Part shown: piece by piece, positions 26,665 through 35,631 of the stretch
Layout: the number at the start of each line of letters is the position of its first letter
Position numbering within the stretch: position 1 is the first letter of the stretch
Source: Selenomonas sp. WCT3
Lineage (GTDB): Bacteria; Bacillota; Negativicutes; Selenomonadales; Selenomonadaceae
DNA length: 64,000 nt
Assembly: GCA_900100835.1 (NCBI GenBank)
Contig: FNCM01000004.1
Location: forward strand, 178,703 to 242,702
Reading direction: 5' to 3'
Translations under genes and position numbers: made by a program
The notes under the pieces: model-generated
What the model was told of the DNA's origin: nothing
Databases searched by the model: none
The model's input: only the letters and a program-made list of their open reading frames with translations

Positions 26665-27617
26665 GCAGCAGAGTAAGAAAAGATAAGAATCCGCATCGCA
26701 AGACATGGGCTGTGCTGTTTGTCATTGTGAGCTTGTTCTGCATCATTTTCTTTGCTGCCAAGGGGCGCTTTCAGGCACCAGCAAACAGCCAGGCTGTGGC
26801 GCTGGTGCTGTCGCCGTTCCAGCAGGCAGTGTCGTGGATTGGCGGACAGTTGGATTATGTGACCAGTACGGTTTGGGACATCGCTACGGCCCACGAGCAG
26901 AATAAGTTGCTGCGCAATGAGGTGGAGCAGCTTCGCATACAGAATCTTGAGGCAAGCGAGGCAATGGCGGAGAATGAGAGACTGCGGACGCTTCTGGGCT
27001 ATCGTCAGATGACCACGCAGTTTGATATGGTCGCTGCCCGGGTTATTGGCCGTGAGTCGGCTACTTGGTCACGGATGATTGTCATCAATCGGGGCCAGAA
27101 GGACGGCGTGGATGTGGACATGGTTGTCGTAACCTCCGAAGGGTTGGTAGGCCATATCGTTGAGGCTGGCTGGAATACCTCAAAGGTTCAGCTGATTTTG
27201 GACCCGCGTTCCTCGGTGGGAACCATCGTTCAGCGGGCTGAGTCCCGGGTGGCCGGAATCGTCCAGGGGGACATGAACAACCCCATGATGCCGCAAATGG
27301 TAAATATTGCGAAGAATGCGGATGTGGTGGAAGACGATGTTATCGTAACGTCAGGATTTGGCGGTATCTATCCCAAGGGAATTGTGGTAGGACGGATTTC
27401 TTCCATCGAAAATGATGCTGGCGGTCTGCTGAAAATCGGCCTGTTAGAGACGGCGGTGGATTTCCAGAAATTAGAAGATGTCATGGTAATCACAGCTTCC
27501 CGTGAGGCTCCTCCGGAACCGATTAAACCGCCGGTGCAGACCCCGGGGACGGAGACGGATCCGGCTGCACAGGCTGCTGAGGCAAAAGCTGCGGCAGCTG
27601 GGGAGAATCAGAAATGA
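26661..27617 (+). CDS. mreC: Rod shape-determining protein MreC
   Basis: A 318-residue protein with a basic cytoplasmic N-terminus, one membrane helix (about 14-34), a coiled coil (about 70-110) and a periplasmic double beta-barrel core. The C-terminal tail is Pro/Ala/Glu-rich and probably disordered. MreC links MreB and MreD to PBP2 and RodA, both encoded just downstream. It overlaps mreB and mreD by four bases each. Confidence 0.94.
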   Translation: MSSRVRKDKNPHRKTWAVLFVIVSLFCIIFFAAKGRFQAPANSQAVALVLSPFQQAVSWIGGQLDYVTSTVWDIATAHEQNKLLRNEVEQLRIQNLEASEAMAENERLRTLLGYRQMTTQFDMVAARVIGRESATWSRMIVINRGQKDGVDVDMVVVTSEGLVGHIVEAGWNTSKVQLILDPRSSVGTIVQRAESRVAGIVQGDMNNPMMPQMVNIAKNADVVEDDVIVTSGFGGIYPKGIVVGRISSIENDAGGLLKIGLLETAVDFQKLEDVMVITASREAPPEPIKPPVQTPGTETDPAAQAAEAKAAAAGENQK

Positions 27618-28114
27618 ATAAGTTTGGAAAACTGGCGCTTTTTGTCATTCTGCTTTATGTGATGCAATCGTCGTTACTGACCCTTATTGCTTATCGTGGA
27701 ATCGGTCCAGACCTCATGCTGCTGCTTACCGTTTCTTATGCATTTTTGCGGGGGATGCGGCACGGTGGGCTGATGGGATTTAGCACTGGCCTGCTGCAAG
27801 ACTTGGCGATGGGAACGTTCCTGGGAATTCATGCCTTTTCGCAGCTGCTTATTGGTATGTTCTTTGGCCGCTTTTCCGATCGGGTATTTAAGGAGCAGTT
27901 TTTCCTGCCGGTATTTGCATCGGTGGCAGCAATTGTGGCAAACTATTTTATTTTGGCGTTGCTTATGGTATTATTAGGTTATCGCTTTAATCTGGTGGGC
28001 AATATGGAATCCATGCTGGTTCCCATGCTCATCTATCAGCTGGCTTTTGCCTATCCGGTGCATCGTCTTACCTATGCCTTGGATAAGAAACTCAGCAAAA
28101 AAGAAAAACACTGA
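27614..28114 (+). CDS. mreD: Rod shape-determining protein MreD
   Basis: A 166-residue hydrophobic protein with about five membrane helices, typical of MreD. It is coupled to mreC by an ATGA overlap. A hairpin follows before the PBP2 gene. Confidence 0.9.
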   Translation: MNKFGKLALFVILLYVMQSSLLTLIAYRGIGPDLMLLLTVSYAFLRGMRHGGLMGFSTGLLQDLAMGTFLGIHAFSQLLIGMFFGRFSDRVFKEQFFLPVFASVAAIVANYFILALLMVLLGYRFNLVGNMESMLVPMLIYQLAFAYPVHRLTYALDKKLSKKEKH

Positions 28115-28116
28115 TT

Positions 28117-28140
28117 AAGGCACCTTCCGGGGTGCCTTTC
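28117..28140 (+). terminator. Weak terminator or attenuator between mreD and mrdA
   Basis: Eight-base-pair stem AAGGCACC/GGTGCCTT (28117-28124, 28131-28138) with a six-base loop and only three T. With so short a T-run it may lower, not stop, transcription into mrdA. Confidence 0.5.
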
Positions 28141-28159
28141 GTTATGGGAGAGATAATTC

Positions 28160-29941
28160 TTGGTCGAAAATGATGAATTTGGCGGCAGATTAAAAGTCCT
28201 GGGCTGGCTTTGCGTGCTAGTCATTGCCGTACTCATCGGGCGGGCAGGTTACCTGCAAATCTATCAGGGGGAATACTATTCGGAGCTGGCCGAAGGCAAT
28301 CGCATCCGCATCATTCCCTCAATGGCTCCTCGGGGAACGTTTTATGACTGCAATGGGGAACTTTTGGTACAGAATCGCCCGGGCTTTACGGTGTCCTTGT
28401 TGCCGTTGACGGCGCCGATTTCGGAGGATGTCATTGAGCGCTTGTCAGAACTTATAAAGGTGCCGGTGGAGGACATCAAGAAAAAAATCGCCATGCATAG
28501 CGGGTTTGATCCCATTCGCATCAAGGCGGATGTCACTCCGGATATCGTTACCATCATTGAAGAGCAGAAGGAAAATTATCCGGGGGTTGTTATCGAAGTC
28601 CTGCCGATTCGCGATTACATGAATAAGCAGGAAGCTGCACATACTTATGGCTATGTCAGTGAAATCAATGACATGGAATTGGAGAAGATGAAGGACGACG
28701 GCTATAAGACCGGCGACATCATCGGCAAGTTCGGCTTGGAAAAAATCTATGATAAGGAACTGCGGGGCGAAAATGGCGGCCAGCAGGTGGAAGTAGATGT
28801 ATCCGGACGTCCGGTAGAAATCCTTGGCAAAAAGGACCCGGTTCCTGGTGATGACCTCTACCTTACTATCGATAAAAACCTGCAGGCAGCTGCGGAAAAG
28901 GCCGTGGATGAACAGCTCAAGGCCATCAACGCCCATGCGGCAGCTGCTGTCGCCCTTAATCCACAGACGGGGGAGATATTGGCCATCGTAAGCCGTCCGG
29001 CTTTTGACCCGAATTTGTTTGCTCATGGCATTTCCACGAAGGATTGGAATGCCCTGAACAACAATCCTTATCATCCCATGGATAACAAGGCCATTTCCGG
29101 TGAATATCCGCCGGGGTCCACCTTTAAGATTGTTACTGGTACGGCAGCTCTGACGGAAGGGGTAGTATCGCCGGAGGAACTCATTAACGATACTGGCCGC
29201 CATTGGATTATTCCGAAGGGGAACTCGGAGGGGGAGGCCTTGGGACTCATTAACTTCCGTCAGGCAATGGCTCATTCGGATAACGTCTACTTCTATGAGA
29301 TGGGCAATCGCCTGGGCATTGACCGACTGGAGAAATACGCCCGGATGTTTGGCTTGGGCAAGCGGACGGGCATCGACCTTCCCTATGAAGCATCGGGACT
29401 GGTGGCCAACCGCCGCTATAAGGAACTGAACTTCGAGGACGGCGAATGGTACTTGTCCGAGACCTTTGATGCAGCAATTGGTCAGGGATTCAATCTGGTG
29501 ACACCCTTGCAGGCTGCCATGGTAATGGGAGAAATCGCTGCCGATGGAAAACGGTATCGCCCGCATGTAGTCAAGCGCATTGTGGGGCCGGATGGCAAGG
29601 TCATCAAGGACTTCCAGCCGGAACTCCTGTCGACTTTGGACGTTGACCCCAACGTCATCAAGCTGGTTCAGGATGGTCTGCACGATGTTACGAAATACGG
29701 TACGGCGGCTTCGGCCTTCCAGGGATTTACCATCGATATTGCGGGTAAGACCGGTACGGCGGAGAACTCCCATGGTAGAGACCATGGTTGGTTCGTTGCC
29801 TATGGGCCTTTTAATAATCCCAATATCGTGGTAGCAGTCATCGTCGAGCAGGGTGGTTTTGGTGCCCAGTCGGCGGTACCGATCGGCCGTAAGATTTTGG
29901 AAGCGGCCTTTGGTATCAATCAGCAAAAAGCTGCACAGTAG
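28160..29941 (+). CDS. mrdA: Penicillin-binding protein 2, elongation transpeptidase
   Basis: A 593-residue class B PBP starting at TTG after GGGAGAG. One N-terminal membrane helix (about 13-33), a dimerisation domain, and the transpeptidase with active S320 in STFK (320-323), SDN at 373-375 and KTG at 530-532. MrdA cross-links peptidoglycan during elongation with RodA. No FtsI-type PBP gene occurs in the dcw cluster of this window, so this is the only class B PBP visible here. Neighbours and length favour PBP2 over FtsI. Confidence 0.93.
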   Translation: MVENDEFGGRLKVLGWLCVLVIAVLIGRAGYLQIYQGEYYSELAEGNRIRIIPSMAPRGTFYDCNGELLVQNRPGFTVSLLPLTAPISEDVIERLSELIKVPVEDIKKKIAMHSGFDPIRIKADVTPDIVTIIEEQKENYPGVVIEVLPIRDYMNKQEAAHTYGYVSEINDMELEKMKDDGYKTGDIIGKFGLEKIYDKELRGENGGQQVEVDVSGRPVEILGKKDPVPGDDLYLTIDKNLQAAAEKAVDEQLKAINAHAAAAVALNPQTGEILAIVSRPAFDPNLFAHGISTKDWNALNNNPYHPMDNKAISGEYPPGSTFKIVTGTAALTEGVVSPEELINDTGRHWIIPKGNSEGEALGLINFRQAMAHSDNVYFYEMGNRLGIDRLEKYARMFGLGKRTGIDLPYEASGLVANRRYKELNFEDGEWYLSETFDAAIGQGFNLVTPLQAAMVMGEIAADGKRYRPHVVKRIVGPDGKVIKDFQPELLSTLDVDPNVIKLVQDGLHDVTKYGTAASAFQGFTIDIAGKTGTAENSHGRDHGWFVAYGPFNNPNIVVAVIVEQGGFGAQSAVPIGRKILEAAFGINQQKAAQ

Positions 29942-30015
29942 CAAAATCCGTAATCCATTCTGCCGCCACATATAGCGGCAGATGAAGATAAAATTTTTAA
30001 GAAGTGAGGGCAGCC

Positions 30016-30672
30016 ATGAGTGAAGAAATTGTAAAGATCAAGGGCAGTAAGTCCGGTCTGCAGCTTAGTTTCGCAGATGGTGCTACCTTTGATGATGTTC
30101 GCCAGGATATCGAAGAGAAACTCGTCTCCGGGACAGGTTTTTTCCTGCGTGGAACACTGGTACTTCTTCCTAATGATGCGTTTACCGAAGGGGAACGTGG
30201 AAAGCTCCAGAAGCTATTCCATGAGCATGGCTTGATTTGCCGCACCATGAAGGCGGAGCAGCAGACTCCGTCGGAAAAGGTGCGGGAGGAAAGCAAACAG
30301 CATCAGGAAGCAGTGAAAAAGGCAAAGGCTGAGAAAGAGAAAGTCCAGGAGATGGTGGTGGTCAACCGCACCTTGCGGGGGGGCCAGGAAATTCGGACGG
30401 AAAGCTCGGTCATGGTCTGTGGCAATGTAAATCCCGGTGCCCAGATAATTGCGGGGGGCAGTATCGACATCCGCGGTACTTGCCGTGGCATGGTACATGC
30501 AGGCGCATTTGGGGACAGTACAGCTTTTATCATTGCTGACCATCTGATGCCGACGCAGATTCGCATCTCCAATCTCATTGCCCGGTCGCCGGATGAGATG
30601 GAGAAAACTGAGCGTGCAGAACGGGCTTCCATCAAAGAAGGCCGTATTGTGATTGAACCAATAGAAAGGTAG
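30016..30672 (+). CDS. minC: Septum site-determining protein MinC
   Basis: A 218-residue MinC: an N-terminal FtsZ-inhibiting domain (about 1-100), a Lys/Glu-rich linker, and a C-terminal right-handed beta-helix that binds MinD (VVNRTLRGGQ onward). I use ATG 30016 with GAGGG five bases upstream; GTG 30004 would add four residues. MinC blocks Z-ring assembly away from mid-cell. It forms a minCDE operon with the next two genes. Confidence 0.92.
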   Translation: MSEEIVKIKGSKSGLQLSFADGATFDDVRQDIEEKLVSGTGFFLRGTLVLLPNDAFTEGERGKLQKLFHEHGLICRTMKAEQQTPSEKVREESKQHQEAVKKAKAEKEKVQEMVVVNRTLRGGQEIRTESSVMVCGNVNPGAQIIAGGSIDIRGTCRGMVHAGAFGDSTAFIIADHLMPTQIRISNLIARSPDEMEKTERAERASIKEGRIVIEPIER

Positions 30673-30683
30673 GAACTGAAAAC

Positions 30684-31472
30684 ATGAGTGAAATCTATGT
30701 AATTACCTCCGGTAAAGGCGGCGTTGGTAAGACCACAACGACGGCAAATCTTGGTGTGGGCCTTGCCATGCGTGGCAAGAAAGTTGTATTGGTGGATACG
30801 GATACCGGGCTTCGGAATCTGGATCTGCTGCTGGGCCTTGAGAACCGTATCATGTACGATTTGATTGACGTTACCGAAGGCCGGGTTCCTTACAAGAAAG
30901 CATTGGTTCGTCATAAGAAATATGATTCCCTGTTCCTGCTGCCGACTTCCCAGGTAAAGGACAAGATGGCAGTCAACCCGGAACAGCTCATCACGTTATG
31001 TGACGAACTTCGCAAGGAATTTGACTACATCCTGATTGACTGCCCCGCAGGTATTGAGCAGGGCTTTAAAACGGCAATCGCTGCTGCGGATACGGCACTG
31101 GTTGTGACGATGCCGGAGATCTCGGCTGTCCGCGATGCCGATAAGATCATCGGTGAGCTCGGTCGGGCGGACAAGGATAACATCAAACTGATTGTAAACC
31201 GTATTCGTCCGCAGATGGTGGAAAACGGCGACATGCTCGATATGGAAGATATTGACGACATTCTTTCCCTGGAATGCATCGGTCAGGTTCCGGATGACAT
31301 TAAAGTCGTTACCAGCACCAATAAGGGTGAGCCTTGCATTACGATGGATGACTCTCAGGCTGGTACTGCTTACCGCAACATCGTTGGACGTATGTGTGGC
31401 GAAGATATTCCGTTCATGACCTTTGAAAAAGAAGGCTTCTGGACTCGTCTGAAGCACGTTTTCCGTAAGTAA
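30684..31472 (+). CDS. minD: Septum site-determining ATPase MinD
   Basis: A 262-residue ATPase with deviant Walker A SGKGGVGKT at 9-17 (K11 and K16) and a C-terminal amphipathic helix FWTRLKHVFRK for membrane binding. MinD recruits MinC and is cycled by MinE, encoded next. It is distinct from FlhG at 8280, which lacks this tail and has the DQAxxLR helix. Confidence 0.95.
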   Translation: MSEIYVITSGKGGVGKTTTTANLGVGLAMRGKKVVLVDTDTGLRNLDLLLGLENRIMYDLIDVTEGRVPYKKALVRHKKYDSLFLLPTSQVKDKMAVNPEQLITLCDELRKEFDYILIDCPAGIEQGFKTAIAAADTALVVTMPEISAVRDADKIIGELGRADKDNIKLIVNRIRPQMVENGDMLDMEDIDDILSLECIGQVPDDIKVVTSTNKGEPCITMDDSQAGTAYRNIVGRMCGEDIPFMTFEKEGFWTRLKHVFRK

Positions 31473-31483
31473 GGAGGGGTTTT

Positions 31484-31756
31484 ATGTTAGACGCATTGAT
31501 GAAGATTTTCGGCAAGAAAGAGCAGTCTGGTAAGATTGCCCGCGACCGCCTGAAGGTTGTGCTCATCCATGACCGTGCCAACATTTCTCCTGAAGTCATG
31601 GATAACCTCAAAAACGATATCATCAAAGTGATTTCCAACTACATGGAAATCAACCAGACGGATATGGAAATTTCCCTGGCTAACGATGATGATTCCGTTG
31701 CGCTGGTTGCCAATATCCCCGTCGCTCGCATGAAGCATGATAAGGGAAATCACTGA
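31484..31756 (+). CDS. minE: Cell division topological specificity factor MinE
   Basis: A 90-residue MinE with the conserved ARDRLKVVLIHDR region that contacts MinD near residues 19-31 and a C-terminal dimer domain. AAGGAGGGG ribosome site. The presence of MinE means an oscillating Min system, not the DivIVA/MinJ type. Confidence 0.93.
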   Translation: MLDALMKIFGKKEQSGKIARDRLKVVLIHDRANISPEVMDNLKNDIIKVISNYMEINQTDMEISLANDDDSVALVANIPVARMKHDKGNH

Positions 31757-31773
31757 GAGATGAATAAGAAGAA

Positions 31774-32877
31774 ATGACGAAAAGTATATTACGGCGTATG
31801 GATTTGGCGCTGCTGGCGGCAACGGTGGGGATTGTCCTCATGAGTCTTGTCATCATCGGCAGTGCCACCCATATCAATACGCCCAGCGATGATCGCTATT
31901 GGTTCGTTGCCCGGCAGGGCATCTTTGCTCTGGTAAATGTTGGCTTTGCCGCCTTCCTGCTGAACTTTGACTATAAACTGCTGCAGGGATATGGCAACAA
32001 GCTCTACGTGTTTAATCTCATTATGCTGCTGGCCGTCATGTTTGTGGGGCAGTCGGCATTGGGAGCCCAGCGCTGGATTTCCATTGGACCAATCAGCATC
32101 CAGCCATCGGAGTTTTCCAAGATTATCATGATTGTGTCCTTGGCAACCATGTTGGAAGACCGGGTGGGCAAGCTAAATACACTCCATGATTTATTGCCGG
32201 TGGCTGCCTATGTGGGCTTGCCCTTCCTGCTGGTCATGAAGCAGCCGGACTTGGGAACTTCGCTGGTATTCATGGCCATCTTTTTCGGCATGGTTTTTGC
32301 CTGCGGTATCAATTTGCGGATACTCGGGGGAATATTTGCCACGGGAATCGCCATGATGCCGATTTTATGGCATGTGCTCAAGGATTACCAAAAGATGCGC
32401 ATCATGGTCTTTATGGATCCGAATGTGGATCCGTTGGGGTCTGGTTATCATATCATCCAGTCGAAGATTGCCATCGGTTCGGGGCTGCTCTTTGGCAAGG
32501 GGCTTTTCGAAGGCACCCAGAGCCAGCTGAACTTTTTGCCTGAGAATCACACGGACTTTATTTTTGCCGTGGTGGGCGAAGAACTGGGTTTTATCGGCGT
32601 CACCTTCCTGCTGCTGCTTTACCTGGTGGTACTATGGCGCGGGATGTGCATTGCCCGGGATGCCAGTGATATGTTCGGCCGCCTGCTGGCGGTAGGCATC
32701 ACTTCCATGCTGGCTTTCCATGTGCTGGTCAACGTGGGCATGACCCTTGGCATTATGCCGGTTACCGGTATACCGCTGCCGCTGATGAGTTATGGTGTCA
32801 GCTCCCTGACTACCAATATCTTGTCGATTACGATATTGATGAATATCCAATTACGAAAGCAAAAGCTGCTGTTTTAG
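31774..32877 (+). CDS. rodA: SEDS-family glycosyltransferase RodA (FtsW/RodA/SpoVE)
   Basis: A 367-residue polytopic protein with about ten membrane helices and the family stretches GAQRWISIGPISIQPSEFSK and the late GIPLPLMSYGVSS. RodA polymerises glycan strands with PBP2. It is the only SEDS gene in the window; the dcw cluster at 50524-63426 has no ftsW. Its place after minE, with mrdA upstream, favours RodA, but a division role cannot be excluded. Confidence 0.9.
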   Translation: MTKSILRRMDLALLAATVGIVLMSLVIIGSATHINTPSDDRYWFVARQGIFALVNVGFAAFLLNFDYKLLQGYGNKLYVFNLIMLLAVMFVGQSALGAQRWISIGPISIQPSEFSKIIMIVSLATMLEDRVGKLNTLHDLLPVAAYVGLPFLLVMKQPDLGTSLVFMAIFFGMVFACGINLRILGGIFATGIAMMPILWHVLKDYQKMRIMVFMDPNVDPLGSGYHIIQSKIAIGSGLLFGKGLFEGTQSQLNFLPENHTDFIFAVVGEELGFIGVTFLLLLYLVVLWRGMCIARDASDMFGRLLAVGITSMLAFHVLVNVGMTLGIMPVTGIPLPLMSYGVSSLTTNILSITILMNIQLRKQKLLF

Positions 32878-32902
32878 CAGGTTTCACGCGAAATTGAAGT
32901 GG

Positions 32903-32935
32903 CTCCTCCCCATTTATGGGGAGGGCTATTTCTAT
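32903..32935 (+). terminator. Terminator after rodA
   Basis: A stable stem CCTCCCCAT/ATGGGGAGG (32905-32913, 32916-32924) with a two-base closing loop, then a broken T-rich tract. It probably ends the mre-min unit. Confidence 0.65.
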
Positions 32936-32976
32936 CTAAACAATGATTCGGAATGAAATGATGGAGGAATGAACAA

Positions 32977-35595
32977 ATGATACGACTTGACCACGAAGTG
33001 CTTCAGAACGTCTTGAAGCCGTCCCGCTATACTGGCGGTGAGTGGAATGCCGTGAAAAAAGATTGGGATAATGTAGGTTGCACCTTTGCCTTGTCCTTGC
33101 CGGATGTCTATGAAGTAGGTATGAGCAATTTGGGCTTGGCCATTCTTTATGATGCCTTAAACCGCCAGGAAAATGTGGCGGCAGAACGAGTATATGCGCC
33201 TTGGACCGATATGGAAAAGGAAATGCGCCAGCGGAACATCCCCCTGTTTTCCCTGGAGACCCATACCGAGCTTTCGGCCTTTGACTTGTGGGGCTTTTCG
33301 CTGCAGTATGAGATGATTTATTCCAACGTGCTCAATATGTTGGATTTGGCAGGCATCCCGCTTTTCGCCAAAGACCGTGACGATACCATGCCCTTTATCG
33401 TCGGTGGCGGCCCCTGTGTTTACAATGTGGAGCCTATTGCGGACTTCTTTGACTTCTTCATTGTGGGCGAAGCTGAGGAGGCCGTGGTGGAAATCGCCCA
33501 GGCAATGGCGGAATGGAAAAAAGCCGGCCGCCAGGGGGGACGCCGTGGTTTCTTGAAACGGCTGCTCACCATGGACGGAATTTATGTACCTTCCTTTTAC
33601 GAACCGCAGTACGACGGGGCGGGAAATTATCTGAGCCTTAAGGCGCTGGATGAAAAGGCAAAGCCTCTTATTTTCAAACGGGTTTGCCGCGATATGGATG
33701 AAATCCCATCTGTGGAGAATCCAATTGTTCCCTTCATGGACATCGTTCATAACCGCATCATGCTGGAATTGTTCCGTGGCTGTTCCCGGGGCTGCCGGTT
33801 CTGCCAGGCTGGTATCTGCTATCGGCCGGCGCGTGAGCGTACGGAGAAGAACCTCAAGGCGATGGCACGGCAGCTGGTGGATAAATCCGGTTACGATGAA
33901 ATGAGTCTTACTTCGCTGTCCTCGGCGGATTATTCGTGTCTTGGCAATTTGGTCAATGATTTGATGGAGGATTTCAAAAATGAAAAGGTAAGTTTCTCGC
34001 TGCCTTCGCTGCGTATTGACAGTTTCTCCATTGAGTTGGCCCATAAAATGCAGCAGGTGAGAAAATCTGGCCTGACCTTTGCCCCGGAGGCTGGTACCCA
34101 GCGTCTTCGCGATGTCATCAATAAGGGAGTTACCGAAGAAAATCTTATGAATGCCTGCGGCTCGGCTTTCCGTCAGGGATGGAAACAGGTTAAACTGTAC
34201 TTCATGATGGGGCTGCCGACGGAAACGGATGAAGACATCATCGGCATCGCTAAACTGGCAAAGAAGGTCGTTGACCTTTACACGGAAATCAAGGGACGCC
34301 GTGGCGTTAAGGTGACGATTTCTGTTGCCTGCTTTGTGCCGAAACCCTATACGCCCTTCCAATGGTTTGGTCAGCTTCCCATTGCTGAATTTGAACGCCG
34401 CCAGCAGCTGCTGAAGGAAAATATCACCGATCGGGCGATTACCTTTAACTACCACGATGCCCGGCTCTCGGTTATCGAGGGCGTTTTTGCCCGGGGTGAC
34501 CGCCGGTTGGGAAAAGTTTTGTATCAGGCGTGGCAGGACGGTGCAAAGTTTGACGGCTGGTCGGATCTCTACCAGCACGACACCTGGCTCCAGGCCTTTG
34601 AAAAATGCGGTGTCGACATGAAGGTTTACAACGAGCGTACGCGTGATTTCAATGAGCCTCTGCCCTGGGAGATTACTTCGCCCGGAGTAAATAAGGAATT
34701 TTTGCTCCGGGAGTGGAAAAAGGCCATGGAAGGAGCCTTGACGGAAGACTGCCGCCGTGGTAAATGCAGTGCCTGCGGAATTTGTCCGAACCTTGGGGTT
34801 CATGTTATCGATTATGCAAAGGAAAATCCCACCGTTGCTGAGCAGATTGCCAAAGTTTCAGCCCCGAAAAATCCGGAAAAGGACCCGAAGGGCCCTGGAA
34901 AGCCGCGCACGTTGTACAAATACCGTGCCGAAATCACCAAGGGGGAAGAACTTCGCTATGTATCCCATTTGGATTATGCGAATCTTTTCCTGCGGGCCTT
35001 TGACCGGGCAAAATTGCCCATGGCCTATTCCGAGGGGTTCAATCCCCATATGAAGGTGGCCTTTGCTTCGGCCCTGTCCTTGGGCGTTACTAGTGACGCG
35101 GAGTATATGGACTTTGAACTGTTAAAGCCCGTGTGTCAGCCTGAGGTCTTTGACCGGCTGAATGCACAGCTGCCACCGGGGGCAAAACTTAAGGAGCTGC
35201 GCGAGGTTCATGGTAAACAGCCGGCATTGATGGCCCAGGCGGATGAAGCCCGCTATACTTTGCTGGTTCCCTATGAGGGAGATGAGGCTTCGGCCCAGCG
35301 GGCGGTGAAGGCTTATAACGATGCTGCTGAGGTCATCTTCCATCGGGTTACGCCGAAGAAAAAACGGGAAATTGAAACGAAACAGTATATGAAACAGCCT
35401 GTGAAGGCGGAAGTGACAAAGGATGGCCTGAAATTGGTCATGGATATCGTCATTACCCAGTCGGGCAGTGTCAAGCCAGTGGAGGTACTGCGGGCCATTG
35501 CCGAGCAGTTTGCCCTGCCGGTAGATGCGGGAAAGGCCTTGATTACCCGCAATGGGCTTTTCGGGCATGGCAAGCGGCTGATTGAACTGGTATAA
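32977..35595 (+). CDS. Fused radical SAM protein with C-terminal DUF2344 (TIGR03960/TIGR03936 type)
   Basis: An 872-residue protein. The N-terminal half is a B12-binding-like and radical SAM unit with the cluster motif C269, C273, C276 in GCSRGCRFC. A CSACGIC cysteine group (near 595) could hold a second metal site. The C-terminal ~230 residues, starting near YRAEITKGEELRYVSHLD, match DUF2344. Many genomes encode the two parts separately or fused, nearly always before RNase G or ribosomal protein genes, as here. A role in rRNA or RNase modification is suspected; the reaction is unknown. Confidence 0.88.
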   Translation: MIRLDHEVLQNVLKPSRYTGGEWNAVKKDWDNVGCTFALSLPDVYEVGMSNLGLAILYDALNRQENVAAERVYAPWTDMEKEMRQRNIPLFSLETHTELSAFDLWGFSLQYEMIYSNVLNMLDLAGIPLFAKDRDDTMPFIVGGGPCVYNVEPIADFFDFFIVGEAEEAVVEIAQAMAEWKKAGRQGGRRGFLKRLLTMDGIYVPSFYEPQYDGAGNYLSLKALDEKAKPLIFKRVCRDMDEIPSVENPIVPFMDIVHNRIMLELFRGCSRGCRFCQAGICYRPARERTEKNLKAMARQLVDKSGYDEMSLTSLSSADYSCLGNLVNDLMEDFKNEKVSFSLPSLRIDSFSIELAHKMQQVRKSGLTFAPEAGTQRLRDVINKGVTEENLMNACGSAFRQGWKQVKLYFMMGLPTETDEDIIGIAKLAKKVVDLYTEIKGRRGVKVTISVACFVPKPYTPFQWFGQLPIAEFERRQQLLKENITDRAITFNYHDARLSVIEGVFARGDRRLGKVLYQAWQDGAKFDGWSDLYQHDTWLQAFEKCGVDMKVYNERTRDFNEPLPWEITSPGVNKEFLLREWKKAMEGALTEDCRRGKCSACGICPNLGVHVIDYAKENPTVAEQIAKVSAPKNPEKDPKGPGKPRTLYKYRAEITKGEELRYVSHLDYANLFLRAFDRAKLPMAYSEGFNPHMKVAFASALSLGVTSDAEYMDFELLKPVCQPEVFDRLNAQLPPGAKLKELREVHGKQPALMAQADEARYTLLVPYEGDEASAQRAVKAYNDAAEVIFHRVTPKKKREIETKQYMKQPVKAEVTKDGLKLVMDIVITQSGSVKPVEVLRAIAEQFALPVDAGKALITRNGLFGHGKRLIELV

Positions 35596-35631
35596 TAACT
35601 ATTAGAAATAAGATAGGGAAGGGGGGAGCTT

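Noticed and set aside
28445-29971. Long open frame (508 codons) on the minus strand
   Set aside because: Antisense to the PBP2 gene with its full active-site motifs; no protein-like pattern.
33157-34803. Long open frame (548 codons) on the minus strand
   Set aside because: It lies antisense to the conserved radical SAM gene, has no ribosome site or family features, and follows from codon bias of the real gene.
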